Origin: Candidatus Marinimicrobia bacterium CG08_land_8_20_14_0_20_45_22
GTDB lineage: Bacteria; Fidelibacterota; UBA2242
Reading direction: 5' to 3'
Length of the DNA: 42,051 bases
Assembly: GCA_002774355.1 (NCBI GenBank)
Contig: PEYN01000033.1
Location: forward strand, 1-42,051
The stretch's first letter is position 1. The number at the start of each line of letters is the position of its first letter. Positions 19,101 to 26,757 of this stretch are shown here, piece after piece. The notes under the pieces are model-generated. The model ran no database searches. It was not told the DNA's origin and saw only the letters and a list, made by a program, of their open reading frames with translations. Both the position numbers and the translations under genes were made by a program.

Positions 19101-19500
19101 CGCCCGCATGACACAAGGAAGCACGATCAATAACCGGGAAGCCACCACGGAAATTATCGATGAGATGAATATTCAAACGACGGTTAATTTCCAGAAAAAG
19201 GGCGGATTCACGATTCCGCTTCCATTCCTGAAAGATAAACGTCTTGAGAACAATATCACATTCGCTCTGACTTATGATTACAACGCATCCAAAACACGCG
19301 CGCGCGCGACAAATGAGGGAAAATATGTAGTCCAATCGGAGAACAATTCCTGGAAAATCGCACCCCGAATCAATTATTCATTTACCAAAAAGGTCACTGG
19401 CGGATTATATTACGAATATGGAGAAAGTTTCAACCGCTCGACCGGAAGACGAACGACCAAGAACGGCGGTTTCGATATCAACATAGCAATCAGAGGTTAA
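13189..19500 (+). CDS. sprA: T9SS outer-membrane translocon protein SprA/Sov
   Basis: This giant protein (2103 residues from TTG 13189) resembles SprA/Sov, the barrel through which T9SS substrates cross the outer membrane. Supporting features are the hallmark GVGFIDDFEGSK near residues 765-776, long beta-strand-rich stretches and the size; Bacteroidetes SprA is usually somewhat longer. Residues ~1705-1790 form an unusual Lys/Arg/Gln-rich, collagen-like insert (GKPGRQGEPG). No ATG/GTG start lies in frame. The frame is open only back to 13156, and SD-like AAGGTGG at 13154-13160 points to ATA 13165. That start would give a signal peptide (VFYRRATLCFLLLAGLTRIDA, then Q), whereas TTG 13189 lacks the basic n-region. 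The stop is 1 bp before the cyclase gene. Confidence 0.9.
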   Translation: MCFLLLAGLTRIDAQTASEDSAPGTFSIKVDWLAKRFADMRMEGNRGLSLISPNYITLNANILQIKFPSAKMEQKPDLSGTNLLFTNQITGTDIFLPRGISFDNYYRLKTNSALHKQLNELITKSAEDSKKAPETEKIELIGADIAGQRVSLQVSGNVNINGKLQNQKQSQVRSGYMEGQSTTFVIDQKQQLSIEGKIGDRISILVDQDSERDFDFENALKIVYTGHEDDIVQKVEAGNVALSLPGTQFVTFSGKNNGLFGLKALMKLGPIDLTTIASVEKGKKEKLSVDGGAQTSTGYIKDYEYRRNQYFFLDLTYRGSLYNSFQSTGIFSFNPNRVVSDLEVYKSVTMETAGCVYGAAWVNPNDTLQDVGLKVERLFKRLDLGKDYLVDLNTGFIRLATQLQESEILAVAYRVIDATKTTVESYGQWDRAIADTNDIKLKLIKPQQLLPSHPCWDLEFKNVYFLGTTGINEDGFDLSIVYNWGANGDVDRDATDGKTFLYKFGLDRKDKNGNPTPDNIIDSDNGAVINLQSGELWFPFLRPFQFKENDLTGERNPNLNASYNCSAMYDSNRTNISAINEDTKFKIKYSYQNRSSNISLGAMVIENSESVTLNGQSLTRGVDYTIDYFSGSLTLLKAEATNPDAKLDIKYEKNQFFQLDKKTILGARAQYDFGENSYIGGTALYFSQSVVDEKVDIGYEPMQNFVWDLNTKLSKNLNFLTRAIDWLPLIQTNETSNISFEGEIAQVRPNPNTLSNESTGDLNGVGFIDDFEGSKRITSPPIMRRYWSLSAVPVGKTANQRGFAFWFNPYGGVATTSIWPNKEVSTRAQNNLTEVLGIAMNPEWAIKVGDGIETPKNAWGGITYYFPTSYYDQSKTKYVEIWVRGKTGQLHFDLGYISEDQDGNGRLNTEDKPEAGFTTGNTLLDDGEDTGLDGIVNEYEFVVTSVGDTLRPGDDRLTKYGRDPDDPHSDNWSWKETSTNYRHINGTEGNSKDVNGLYPDTEDLDSDFQLNETNDYFTVDFNLDDSKDERYVAGRTEYSNNQKTGWKLYRIPLSEFQKIKPNAIVTWQTIRSCRLWFDGFSDEDTVWIAKIEMVGNEWEEVGIAPSETEPYVVKSESFSVSVVNSEDNPDTYEAPSGVQGEYDRINEIRMKEQSLVLWFNGEEGVQPGALCAAKKVLQEEGSFITYRKMKVYVNGSNLHTRNHVYQTGEATPLQFFIKFGRLDERYSPHYYEYRQPIYPGWDSRNKMEIDLDFITQLKSYNTEESFPDNDQRPKRFRIYYNDSGEIVKRHYREVKDGKYTGVEVIIVGNAALSRVPRIDIGIKNQKYSLDDLTESDPYSRYDNTMYGEVWLDELRLSEVRRDAGIAYRTKALLKIADVATLDISMDRRNADFHTVEQRPSLMTDALNTTQSFRVGGRISLDKFTPSSWGVHLPLTGTYSQNVSTPKYIPGQDVLVGDTPPDSILNILRSYSMNISYDKRVSDYWLTKYTIDQIKCGLSAQWANNSTVTYRENNAQNYKANMSYRVPFGKENYFKIFKWMTPVPYLGNKLGEVRWYFTPSNLDFSFDAGEDIRNTVTRGSASDTNYTHNLAMNSRVNLSYKFFDNLNLTYSKDMKNNMDELKNDKLQAIQRLNFGVPVSVRENYSASFSPKIFSWFSPNINYTANYNWAEPMSSPNKSIDVLSNQNRVSTSFQLDLASILNSVYSPAKKVASPQQSTSRSPTRGRSGERLNEEQSETRGKPGRQGEPGQTDQHRKPEKQTQTLQADNKKVIKQEPNEPKQIKSLDTISKYLKKLSAIQFSYSFNQSVNNKYRTGGTPGIAYRMGFTPDPGLSLVESEYGGVGKDNTTTGMDATIRSGLNISPNINTSLSFAQNISVTNSAGQTGRNLSRDFFPMGSNGKGGFPFPNWTVGWKNLEKVKLLNKVFKKLSLDHGFSGKEAIVWKNGKLMNSSYKTYFQPLLSINMQFKNDVSATARMTQGSTINNREATTEIIDEMNIQTTVNFQKKGGFTIPLPFLKDKRLENNITFALTYDYNASKTRARATNEGKYVVQSENNSWKIAPRINYSFTKKVTGGLYYEYGESFNRSTGRRTTKNGGFDINIAIRG

Positions 19501-19501
19501 C

Positions 19502-20422
19502 ATGAAAAAGTTTTATCCCATATTTTTTACCAGCCTGCTTTTGCTCGCCAATTGTTCGACCCATTCATTCAACTTCGATGGAGAAAAAGCATATCGCTAT
19601 CTTCAACAACAATGCGATCTGGGCGTGCGGAACCCTGGTTCGGCTGGACACAGCGCCGCAAAAGAATTCATCACAAAAACCGTCTCGCCGCTCGCTGATA
19701 CAGTTGTGTCTCAACAGTTCGAATCTTACATCGATTCTGAAAAAATCACCTTAAAACTCACCAATATCATTGCAGGATTTTCGACCCAAAAAGGAAATCC
19801 GCTCCTCATTGGCGCGCACTGGGACACTCGACCGCGCGCAGAACACGATCCTAACCCCTTAAACCGCAATTTACCGATTTTGGGCGCAAACGACGGCGCC
19901 AGCGGCGTGGCTGTTTTAATACATCTGGCTGAACTTCTCAAACAAAACCCGCCGCCACGAGCTATTTATTTGGTTTTCTTCGATGGAGAAGATTACGGAT
20001 TTCCCGGAGCACTCGATTATTACTGTCTCGGTTCTGAATATTTCGCAAAAAATCTACCGATTCCTAAGCCAACTGAAGCGATCGTCATCGATATGATTGG
20101 CGACGCCGACCTATCGATTCCCGTCGAGCGTAATTCTTATCGCAGTCATCCGAAACTCATCAAAAAACTCGGAGACATCGCCCGCGCCCGCGGATTCAAT
20201 CAATTCGAGCAACGTTTGGGCGACGAGATTTTCGACGACCATATCATGCTAATCCAACACGCCGGTATTCCATCGGTGGATTTGATCGACTTTGAATATC
20301 CGAACAGATCGACCAATTACTGGCACACTACGCACGACACACCGGACAAATGCAGTCCGAAGAGTCTTCAAGTAGTCGGTCAGGTGCTTTACGACTACAT
20401 TTACGAAAAAAATGAAAAATAA
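19502..20422 (+). CDS. Glutaminyl-peptide cyclotransferase (M28 family), lipoprotein
   Basis: The 306-residue protein turns N-terminal Gln of exported proteins into pyroglutamate. The bacterial QC core is clear: GAHWDTRP (His106), GANDGASGV with zinc ligand Asp131, FFDGEDYG with Glu163, and WHTTHDTPD with zinc ligand His278. The signal peptide ends in the lipobox LLANC, so Cys18 would be lipidated. GAGG stands just before ATG 19502, one base after sprA. In Bacteroidetes many signal-peptidase-I products begin with Gln (the 'Q-rule'), and this cyclase is their modifier. Here predicted SprA (A|Q), PorQ (FA|Q) and the SGNH enzyme (AVA|Q) would be substrates. A general aminopeptidase is less likely given the QC-specific motifs. 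Confidence 0.92.
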   Translation: MKKFYPIFFTSLLLLANCSTHSFNFDGEKAYRYLQQQCDLGVRNPGSAGHSAAKEFITKTVSPLADTVVSQQFESYIDSEKITLKLTNIIAGFSTQKGNPLLIGAHWDTRPRAEHDPNPLNRNLPILGANDGASGVAVLIHLAELLKQNPPPRAIYLVFFDGEDYGFPGALDYYCLGSEYFAKNLPIPKPTEAIVIDMIGDADLSIPVERNSYRSHPKLIKKLGDIARARGFNQFEQRLGDEIFDDHIMLIQHAGIPSVDLIDFEYPNRSTNYWHTTHDTPDKCSPKSLQVVGQVLYDYIYEKNEK

Positions 20423-21275
20423 ACCCAACGTAAAAAACATTCCGGCAAAAAGAACTTGGAAAAAGATCATTTTCGACCGAGATGTCTGCAACGAAGAACT
20501 CTTATTGTCTCTTCTGGAAGCGAACGATCGCGTCGCCACATTGGAATTCGACGATCGGATCGAAGCCATTTTTCCTATCGAAGAACGCGAGCGACTCTTT
20601 GAATCGTTTGAGCCGTTCACCGAAAAACTTCATCTCTCCGGCGCAATCCTGTCCGAAAATGACATCGCGGATGAAAACTGGAGGCTGAATTGGCAGAAAT
20701 ATTATCACCGGGTCGATCTGGAAAACGGCATTAGCATTCGTCCTTATTGGGAGGCGCCAAATTCGGACGCCGAACTAGAAATCGCCATTAAGCCCGGCAT
20801 GGCATTCGGAACCGGCACACATGAAACGACACAATTAACGCTTCTATTCCTGAAAAAATATCTCCGCCCCGGGATGTCCGTTCTTGACGCCGGTTGCGGC
20901 AATGGAATTCTGTCGATCGCCGCCTTAAAAGTCGGCGCCAAATCCGTCGATTGCTGGGACATCGATCCAAATGTCGAAGAAAATTTCCGCGAACAAATGG
21001 TTTTGAATAAAATTTCCGAACATTTCTCGTTTCATATCGGAGAAGCCACCGCACTAAAATCGTACGATTATGATCTGATCCTGAGCAATATCGAGAGGAA
21101 GCCGAATTTGCGCCTTCTGCAATCAGCGACCGAGAATCATTCTCCCGCACTGATCATCTTTGCAGGAATTCTGACAGATGAATATGAGATATTTGCCGAC
21201 GCTGTGCTAAATTACGGTCGGGAAATCGTCGAGACGATGACCCAAAATGAATGGATAGCAATCGTGGTGAAATAA
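20412..21275 (+). CDS. prmA: Ribosomal protein L11 methyltransferase
   Basis: The 287-residue SAM-dependent enzyme trimethylates ribosomal protein L11. The N-terminal substrate domain is followed by WRLNWQKYYHRV, the PrmA signature FGTGTHETTQ, SAM motif I VLDAGCGNGILSIAA, and DLILSNIE in place of the usual D-x-x-x-A-N-I. ATG 20412 overlaps the cyclase gene by 11 bp and the stop abuts the next start codon. PrmA is a housekeeping gene and its place within a secretion run is probably translational convenience. Confidence 0.9.
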   Translation: MKNKPNVKNIPAKRTWKKIIFDRDVCNEELLLSLLEANDRVATLEFDDRIEAIFPIEERERLFESFEPFTEKLHLSGAILSENDIADENWRLNWQKYYHRVDLENGISIRPYWEAPNSDAELEIAIKPGMAFGTGTHETTQLTLLFLKKYLRPGMSVLDAGCGNGILSIAALKVGAKSVDCWDIDPNVEENFREQMVLNKISEHFSFHIGEATALKSYDYDLILSNIERKPNLRLLQSATENHSPALIIFAGILTDEYEIFADAVLNYGREIVETMTQNEWIAIVVK

Positions 21276-22343
21276 GTGAAGTCGTACCGGTTTATTAGTC
21301 TTGTCGTTCTTGCTTTCGGGCTGGCGTCGTGCTTTAAGCCAACGACGGAAACACCCGCGTCCGCCGATCCCGTCATCGACAGTCTCACGGTTCATTATTC
21401 ACAACTGAACAAATCCATTTTCATCGCCGCCGATATTTACGATCCGCAGGGAATCGACGATATCGATTCGGTATCTTTTACGCTTTCACGATTAGCAAGT
21501 GAAGCATCGCAAACCGGCACGCCGATTTTGACCGGGTGTCTATCGGACGACGGTCCGCCGGAAGACATTATCTGCCGGGACGGTCTTTTTTCATTTCTCG
21601 TCGATTCCGCTATATTCGGCAATCGGAATGGCTATTACAAGGTCGATGTCATCGCCTACGATACGGACGGCAACGAAAGCGAGACGGTTTCCCAAAAAAC
21701 GAAAGTCGAACAAAATACAGCGCCGTCAATCTTCATGCTATCCGCGCCAACCAATTTTGAAAAAGGTGACACGCTAAAATTCCGAATCCGAGCGACCGAT
21801 CCACAAGGACCAGACGACATCATCTCTGTTTCATACGGAATTCGGCGTCCTAACGGAGAATATTCCGAAGATTGGACTTGGACACTGCGTGACGACGGGC
21901 TTTGGGGCGACGATCACGCCGATGACGGTATCTATACGGTTTTTCAACCTTCCAGCGCCCAAAGCAAATATCAAGGACTCTTTACGTTTTATTTTTTCGC
22001 AAAAGATGCCAAAGGCGCGCTGAGCGATACGCTAAAAGCCAGCATCACGAATCCCGGCGTCACGATCAATTTTCCGAATCTTCAGGAAAATATTTCCATC
22101 GGCGACACGCTGACAATCCTCTGGGAAAGCGCCTACATTTCATCCTTGCAACTCGCTTATACGCTCAACGCCAGCGCGTCCGATCCGACATTCACCAACA
22201 TCGCCGTCGTCACGGCAACGACCGGAATTTATAAATGGAAAATCCCTTCCGGTCTTCAATCGTCAGACTGCCGGATCAAGGCTTACGACACGTCCAAATC
22301 CAGCCGATACGACATCAGCGATAACTCATTCACGATCCAATAA
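21276..22343 (+). CDS. Lipoprotein with tandem Ig-like/choice-of-anchor-type domains
   Basis: The 355-residue protein starts at GTG 21276 directly after prmA. Its signal peptide ends in the lipobox GLASC (Cys19), so it is an anchored lipoprotein. Two similar domains follow, each with D-P-Q-G-x-D-D-I. The second contains LRDDGLWGDDHADDGIYT, a motif of extracellular choice-of-anchor domains. The last ~85 residues (NPGVTINFPNLQENISIGDTLTILWES) resemble a Kre9/KNH-like beta-sandwich. No enzyme motif was found. Its stop and the next start share a base (TAATG), so its product is probably made in step with the T9SS cargo encoded next. Confidence 0.75.
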   Translation: MKSYRFISLVVLAFGLASCFKPTTETPASADPVIDSLTVHYSQLNKSIFIAADIYDPQGIDDIDSVSFTLSRLASEASQTGTPILTGCLSDDGPPEDIICRDGLFSFLVDSAIFGNRNGYYKVDVIAYDTDGNESETVSQKTKVEQNTAPSIFMLSAPTNFEKGDTLKFRIRATDPQGPDDIISVSYGIRRPNGEYSEDWTWTLRDDGLWGDDHADDGIYTVFQPSSAQSKYQGLFTFYFFAKDAKGALSDTLKASITNPGVTINFPNLQENISIGDTLTILWESAYISSLQLAYTLNASASDPTFTNIAVVTATTGIYKWKIPSGLQSSDCRIKAYDTSKSSRYDISDNSFTIQ

Positions 22344-23914
22344 TGAAAAAATTCGCGTACCCGACACTTTGCCTTTTACTCGTTGCCTCCGCGCTAAATT
22401 CTCAGGCTTTCCGGCTTTCAAAACCTTTACTGACCTCCGACAATCGCACTTATTCCGGATTGGCGGGAAACGCCGTCACGCAAATTGAATCACAAGGCGA
22501 CTCAATTCTGTGGTTTGCAACAGGTGGCGGCCTGAGTCAATCGAACGATTTCGGGCAATCTTTCGTCAGTTATTATCCGATTCCGGACAGTATCCCCAAA
22601 GGCGGGATTTCGTCGATTGCCACACTGGATTCCGTTATTTGGATCGCTGGCATATTCGATTCTACCACTGAAGTTGGTTCCTATCAGACTGGCGCCGGAC
22701 TCGCCTTTTCTAAAGACTTTGGACGGAACTGGATACACGTTAAACAACCCATTGATTCAGCATCAGCATCTTATGAAAGATGGGATGGCTACAGCGTTAA
22801 TTTTTTACCGGTCGTCACGACGATCAGCAATACGACGTGGGACATTTCACTCACGCCAAAATACGTTTACATCGCCAGCTGGGCGGGTGGAATTCGCCGT
22901 AGTTCCGATTTTGGCACATCATGGCAACGCATTCCTCTTCCTTCGGATGATGACGACGTTCTTGAATGCGGCGAGGAAATCACTTTTCAGATCAATCCAA
23001 ACGATCCACCCAAAGGAAATCACAATCACAAAGGATTCAGCGTTCTTGCTTATGGCGACACAATTTGGGTCGGTACGGCGAACGGGATCAACTTGGGAAT
23101 AGCTGAGTCCGATTCCTGTATTCGCTGGCGTAAATACAACGCACAGAATTCGGCGATCTCCGGCAATTTTGTCATCGCTATGGCGCGTCAGGTCTGGAAT
23201 GGGAAAGAGACGCTTTGGGCGGTAACATTAACCGCAGAAAGTTCAGGCGAATATCAGGCGATCAGCAAATCATCCGACGGCGGTCTGACGTGGAGCACGA
23301 CGCTTTCCGGCGAGCGCGGATACAACTTTGCTTTCGACGACTCGATCGTCTATGTTTGCACAGGAAGCGGTCTATTTAAATCCATCGACGGCGAAAATTG
23401 GGCGCTTTACGATCCGGCGCAAGACATCATTCGGCGCGAAACGCTCTATTCTCACGATGTTTATACCGCGCTTGTCGATCGACGCGAATTTCCCGGTTAT
23501 CTCTGGATCGGAACCGCAGACGGCATCGCAAAAACCCGCGACGACGGAATTCATTGGTCGATTTATCGTCAGTCAGCTTCAACTAACTTGAAAAACGAAC
23601 CTCAAGTCTATGCGTTCCCGAATCCATTTTCGCCGACGCATCACAACATTCTGAACGGCGACGGACACGTTCGGATCAAATATCACGTCGATGGCGCGGC
23701 GCAGGTTCGCTTGGAAATTTACGACTTCGCGATGCGCGCAGTTTACAAAAGCGAAAAACAGTCGATAACAGCGGCTGGAGAATATACCGAACCGTGGAAC
23801 GGCAGAAACTCAGACGGCACGCAAGTCGCTAATGGAACTTACTTCTGCAAATTGACACAGGAGTCGCAGGGCAAGGAACAATCTTACTGGACAAAACTGA
23901 TTGTCGTAAAGTAG
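22343..23914 (+). CDS. T9SS cargo with BNR/YCF48-like propeller repeats
   Basis: The 523-residue protein has a signal peptide (MKKFAYPTLCLLLVASALNSQA). The repeated S-x-D-x-G-x-x-W motifs (SQSNDFGQSF, SKDFGRNW, SSDFGTSWQRI, SSDGGLTW, TRDDGIHW) are typical of BNR/YCF48-type beta-propellers. The C-terminal ~85 residues are a T9SS type A sorting domain: YAFPNPFSP, V-R-L-E-I-Y-D-F, W-N-G-R-N-S-D-G, ending in TKLIVVK. It should be secreted and either anchored or released at the surface. It lies between a lipoprotein and two PorV-like genes, all nearly touching. The propeller ligand is unknown. Confidence 0.88.
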   Translation: MKKFAYPTLCLLLVASALNSQAFRLSKPLLTSDNRTYSGLAGNAVTQIESQGDSILWFATGGGLSQSNDFGQSFVSYYPIPDSIPKGGISSIATLDSVIWIAGIFDSTTEVGSYQTGAGLAFSKDFGRNWIHVKQPIDSASASYERWDGYSVNFLPVVTTISNTTWDISLTPKYVYIASWAGGIRRSSDFGTSWQRIPLPSDDDDVLECGEEITFQINPNDPPKGNHNHKGFSVLAYGDTIWVGTANGINLGIAESDSCIRWRKYNAQNSAISGNFVIAMARQVWNGKETLWAVTLTAESSGEYQAISKSSDGGLTWSTTLSGERGYNFAFDDSIVYVCTGSGLFKSIDGENWALYDPAQDIIRRETLYSHDVYTALVDRREFPGYLWIGTADGIAKTRDDGIHWSIYRQSASTNLKNEPQVYAFPNPFSPTHHNILNGDGHVRIKYHVDGAAQVRLEIYDFAMRAVYKSEKQSITAAGEYTEPWNGRNSDGTQVANGTYFCKLTQESQGKEQSYWTKLIVVK

Positions 23915-23919
23915 AACTC

Positions 23920-24837
23920 ATGAAAAAAATCTCCATCCTACTACCGATACTAATGCTTTCCGCAACACTTTTTGCCGAAACGAATGCCGGACTCGCCGGT
24001 TCCTATCTCAGAATGGGACTCGGTGCGCAGGCGATTGCCATGGGAAACAGCGGCGTCGCGCTTTCCGCAAACGGTTTTTCCGCATACTACAATCCCGCGG
24101 GCATTCCATATCTTGACAAAAGACACTTATCGATGACTTACTATTTCCTATCGATGGACAGACAATTGCATTACGTCGGACTCGCAATTCCGCTTAAACC
24201 GACTGCAGGCGTTGCTATTTCGTGGATGCACGGCGGGGTAACCGACATTCAGGGTCGCGATTTTCTTGGAAATCCTGACGAGATATATGAAACCGGCGAA
24301 GACGCCATCATCCTTTCCTTCGCGAATACATTTCACCCAAAATTTTCGGCTGGAATCAACTTCAAAATCCTGAAAAACACGCTGTGCGATATTACCGCCA
24401 CCGGACTCGGTTTCGACCTCGGCCTTCTCTACAAGCCAACCAAGTATGTTACTTTCGGACTTGAATTCAAAGACATCGGTGCGAGTTACACGTGGAATAC
24501 CCAGCGGATCTTCGACGAAGAAGGTGGAAATTATACCGAGACTTTCCCGCAAATCGTCAAACTTGGTTTCGCTATCCAGCAGGGTAGCGATTATCTCGTC
24601 ATCGGGGATCTGGAATATTCTGATAAGGGCGAAATACAAACCCATTTCGGCGGCGAATACAATTTTCAAAAACTCTTCTATCTACGAATGGGAATGAACG
24701 ATTTGACCCCTTGCTTTGGGTTGGGCTTTGCCTACGGATTCATCGCCAATCTTGACACGAAGATGGATTACGCCGTTGCGCTCGGCATGGTTGGCGAAGG
24801 CGCAACACACGTTTTTTCGTGGGAATTTAAATTCTGA
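23920..24837 (+). CDS. PorV/PorQ-family outer-membrane protein (copy 1 of tandem pair)
   Basis: The 305-residue protein has a signal peptide (MKKISILLPILMLSATLFA). The PorV-type signature is SYLRMGLGAQAIAMGNSGVAL with SAYYNPAGIPYL. Barrel-like strands follow and the protein ends in W-E-F-K-F. It starts 5 bp after a T9SS cargo gene, and its TGA shares a base with the next ATG. Family members act as T9SS substrate shuttles in the outer membrane. Dedicated service to the cargo upstream is inferred from position. Confidence 0.87.
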   Translation: MKKISILLPILMLSATLFAETNAGLAGSYLRMGLGAQAIAMGNSGVALSANGFSAYYNPAGIPYLDKRHLSMTYYFLSMDRQLHYVGLAIPLKPTAGVAISWMHGGVTDIQGRDFLGNPDEIYETGEDAIILSFANTFHPKFSAGINFKILKNTLCDITATGLGFDLGLLYKPTKYVTFGLEFKDIGASYTWNTQRIFDEEGGNYTETFPQIVKLGFAIQQGSDYLVIGDLEYSDKGEIQTHFGGEYNFQKLFYLRMGMNDLTPCFGLGFAYGFIANLDTKMDYAVALGMVGEGATHVFSWEFKF

Positions 24838-25760
24838 TGGATATCAATATGAAATCACACAATCTCTTTATAATACTTCTCTCGGCGGTATTGATGACTC
24901 TCCTCGGCTTTCCCATAAAATCATCGGGCGAGACCGACTTGGCTTTTATCAAGATGCCTATTTCCGCGCAGTCTGCCGCCGGGATGGGCGTTTTTACGCA
25001 AATGAGCGGATCGCCGATTGCCATTTTTGAAAATCCCGCCGGCATCCAAAATCTCAGCCCGAAGATTTGCCTATCTCACGGTTTTTGGTTCAGCGATATC
25101 TCATCGGATGCATTCGCTTTTTCGATTCCGGTTCGACAGAGAACCTTCGCCGCGGGCTTCAATTTTGTCCGAATTCCGGGCATTCAGATTCGCGAAACGC
25201 CAACCGAAGACCCGTTGAACGAGATCGAAGCACAGTATTTGACTGTCGGCGCCGGTTATTCTCAGCAAATCCGAAAACGGCTAACCATCGGCGCATCCGT
25301 CAAATATCTCTACGAAAATCTTTACACAGAAACCGGTCATGGATATGCCTTCGACTTCAGCGGCAGATGGCTCGCTCCCAGTTCACTTGACGTATCAATT
25401 CTGATCCAAAACCTTGGCAAAATGAACAAACTCGATAATGAATCGACAACTCTACCGCGCCTTTTAAAAATCGGCATTGTTCGCCCAGACATTTTCATCG
25501 AAGATCCATTCCGTGTTTCGGTCGGGTTAAGTTTGGAAACGAATCTGGACACGAAGGAATCAGGCGCACGCGTCGGAACAGAAATCTGCATTAAAAACCT
25601 CCTGTCGCTTCATGCCGGTTATCAACAGATCGGCTCGCTTAACCGGAAATCGGTTGGCTTCAGCATTCAGGCAAAACGCTTTGAACTTGACTATGCTTTG
25701 CTTTTCTATTCTAAAGACATCGACAACCCATCTATCTTTTCCCTTTCCCGAAGGTTTTAG
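24837..25760 (+). CDS. PorV/PorQ-family outer-membrane protein (copy 2 of tandem pair)
   Basis: The 307-residue protein resembles its neighbour in layout: MPISAQSAAGMGVFTQMS, then ENPAGIQNL, then barrel strands, ending FSLSRRF. The start may be ATG 24837 (overlapping the previous TGA) or ATG 24849, where the signal peptide MKSHNLFIILLSAVLMTLLG begins more typically. Neither has a clear ribosome site, so coupling to the upstream gene is likely. It and the previous gene may be an old duplication, though sequence divergence is large. Confidence 0.84.
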   Translation: MDINMKSHNLFIILLSAVLMTLLGFPIKSSGETDLAFIKMPISAQSAAGMGVFTQMSGSPIAIFENPAGIQNLSPKICLSHGFWFSDISSDAFAFSIPVRQRTFAAGFNFVRIPGIQIRETPTEDPLNEIEAQYLTVGAGYSQQIRKRLTIGASVKYLYENLYTETGHGYAFDFSGRWLAPSSLDVSILIQNLGKMNKLDNESTTLPRLLKIGIVRPDIFIEDPFRVSVGLSLETNLDTKESGARVGTEICIKNLLSLHAGYQQIGSLNRKSVGFSIQAKRFELDYALLFYSKDIDNPSIFSLSRRF

Positions 25761-25801
25761 AAAAATGATACGAAAACATCACGATTCATCAGAAAGAAAG
25801 T

Positions 25802-26488
25802 GTGACTTCTCATCTCGTTAAATTGCTCTTTAAACCCATTCAACGGCTGTTAGTCAAATTCCATCTGCCGATTTCACCTTCCTTAGCCTATTGGAAAGGC
25901 AGTCGATGCATTGATGTCTGCGAAGAAATGGATTATATCCGCCTTGCAACGCTCGATCTAATTGCGTCCGAGATACGCGTTAAAATTCCATCCAATGGAG
26001 CTGTTGCTGAACTTGGCGTTTACCGTGGCGATTTCGCTAAAATGATTAACGAGGCGTTTCCCGACCGATTGTTCTATCTATTCGATACCTTTGAAGGATT
26101 CGACGAGAAAAACGTCCACATAGACCGCACGAACAATTATTCATCCGCTTCACAGGATTTTTCTAACACTTCCGTCGAATTTGTCCTGAAAAAGATGCCG
26201 CATCCGGAGATGTGCATCATTCGCAAAGGATTCTTCCCTAATACTGCAACAAACTTGGATGAGCGGTTCGTGTTTGTCAGTATCGACGCCGATCTCTTCG
26301 AACCGATTTACAATGGACTCACATGGTTCTACCCGCGTCTTTGCAAAGGCGGCTACATTTTCGTCCACGATTATGCCAACGATTCTTACAAAGGCGCCGG
26401 TGAAGCGGTGCGGAAGTTTTGCGCCGCATTTCAACTCGCTTTCGTTCCGATACCCGATCTCTGCGGCACGGCAATTATCGGGAAGTGA
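25802..26488 (+). CDS. TylF/MycF-family O-methyltransferase
   Basis: The 228-residue protein has the SAM site VAELGVYRGDFAKMINEAFP near residue 65 and LFDTFEGFDEKN. The metal-binding region is VSIDADLFEPIYNGLTWFYPRL followed by GGYIFVHDYANDSYKGAGEAV. These match the macrocin-type sugar O-methyltransferases. The start is GTG 25802, 41 bp after the PorV-like gene, following a purine-rich AGAAAGAAAG. It closes the sprA run. The acceptor may be a sugar of a surface glycan, but nothing here names it. Confidence 0.85.
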   Translation: MTSHLVKLLFKPIQRLLVKFHLPISPSLAYWKGSRCIDVCEEMDYIRLATLDLIASEIRVKIPSNGAVAELGVYRGDFAKMINEAFPDRLFYLFDTFEGFDEKNVHIDRTNNYSSASQDFSNTSVEFVLKKMPHPEMCIIRKGFFPNTATNLDERFVFVSIDADLFEPIYNGLTWFYPRLCKGGYIFVHDYANDSYKGAGEAVRKFCAAFQLAFVPIPDLCGTAIIGK

Positions 26489-26671
26489 AACAGGGAGCGT
26501 ATCAACCTGACGAAAACGAATTGCTCATCACCAGCCGATAATCTCAAATCCGTATCCAATGGGTATCCGGTTTCCGATGTTAAAATAAGACAAAAATTGA
26601 TTAAATTTAGCACGTTGTATTTCTTTACCATTGCAAAGAATCGGAGCGTTTTGTCGTCGGGAAATTGTTCG

Positions 26672-26744
26672 AGCCACCCGGCGGGATCGAACCGCCGACC
26701 TGTCGATTACGAATCGACTGCTCTACCATCTGAGCTAGGGTGGC
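26672..26744 (-). tRNA. tRNA-Thr (anticodon CGU)
   Basis: The minus strand folds as a full 73-nt cloverleaf. The 7-bp acceptor stem GCCACCC/GGGTGGC is followed by discriminator U. The D-arm is GCTC-AGATGGTA-GAGC, the anticodon stem GTCGA/TCGAC holds loop TTCGTAA, and the T-arm is GGCGG-TTCGATC-CCGCC. The anticodon CGT reads ACG (Thr). CCA is not encoded. It is antisense to its flanking genes. Confidence 0.95.
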
Positions 26745-26757
26745 AAAAAAGCGGGTA

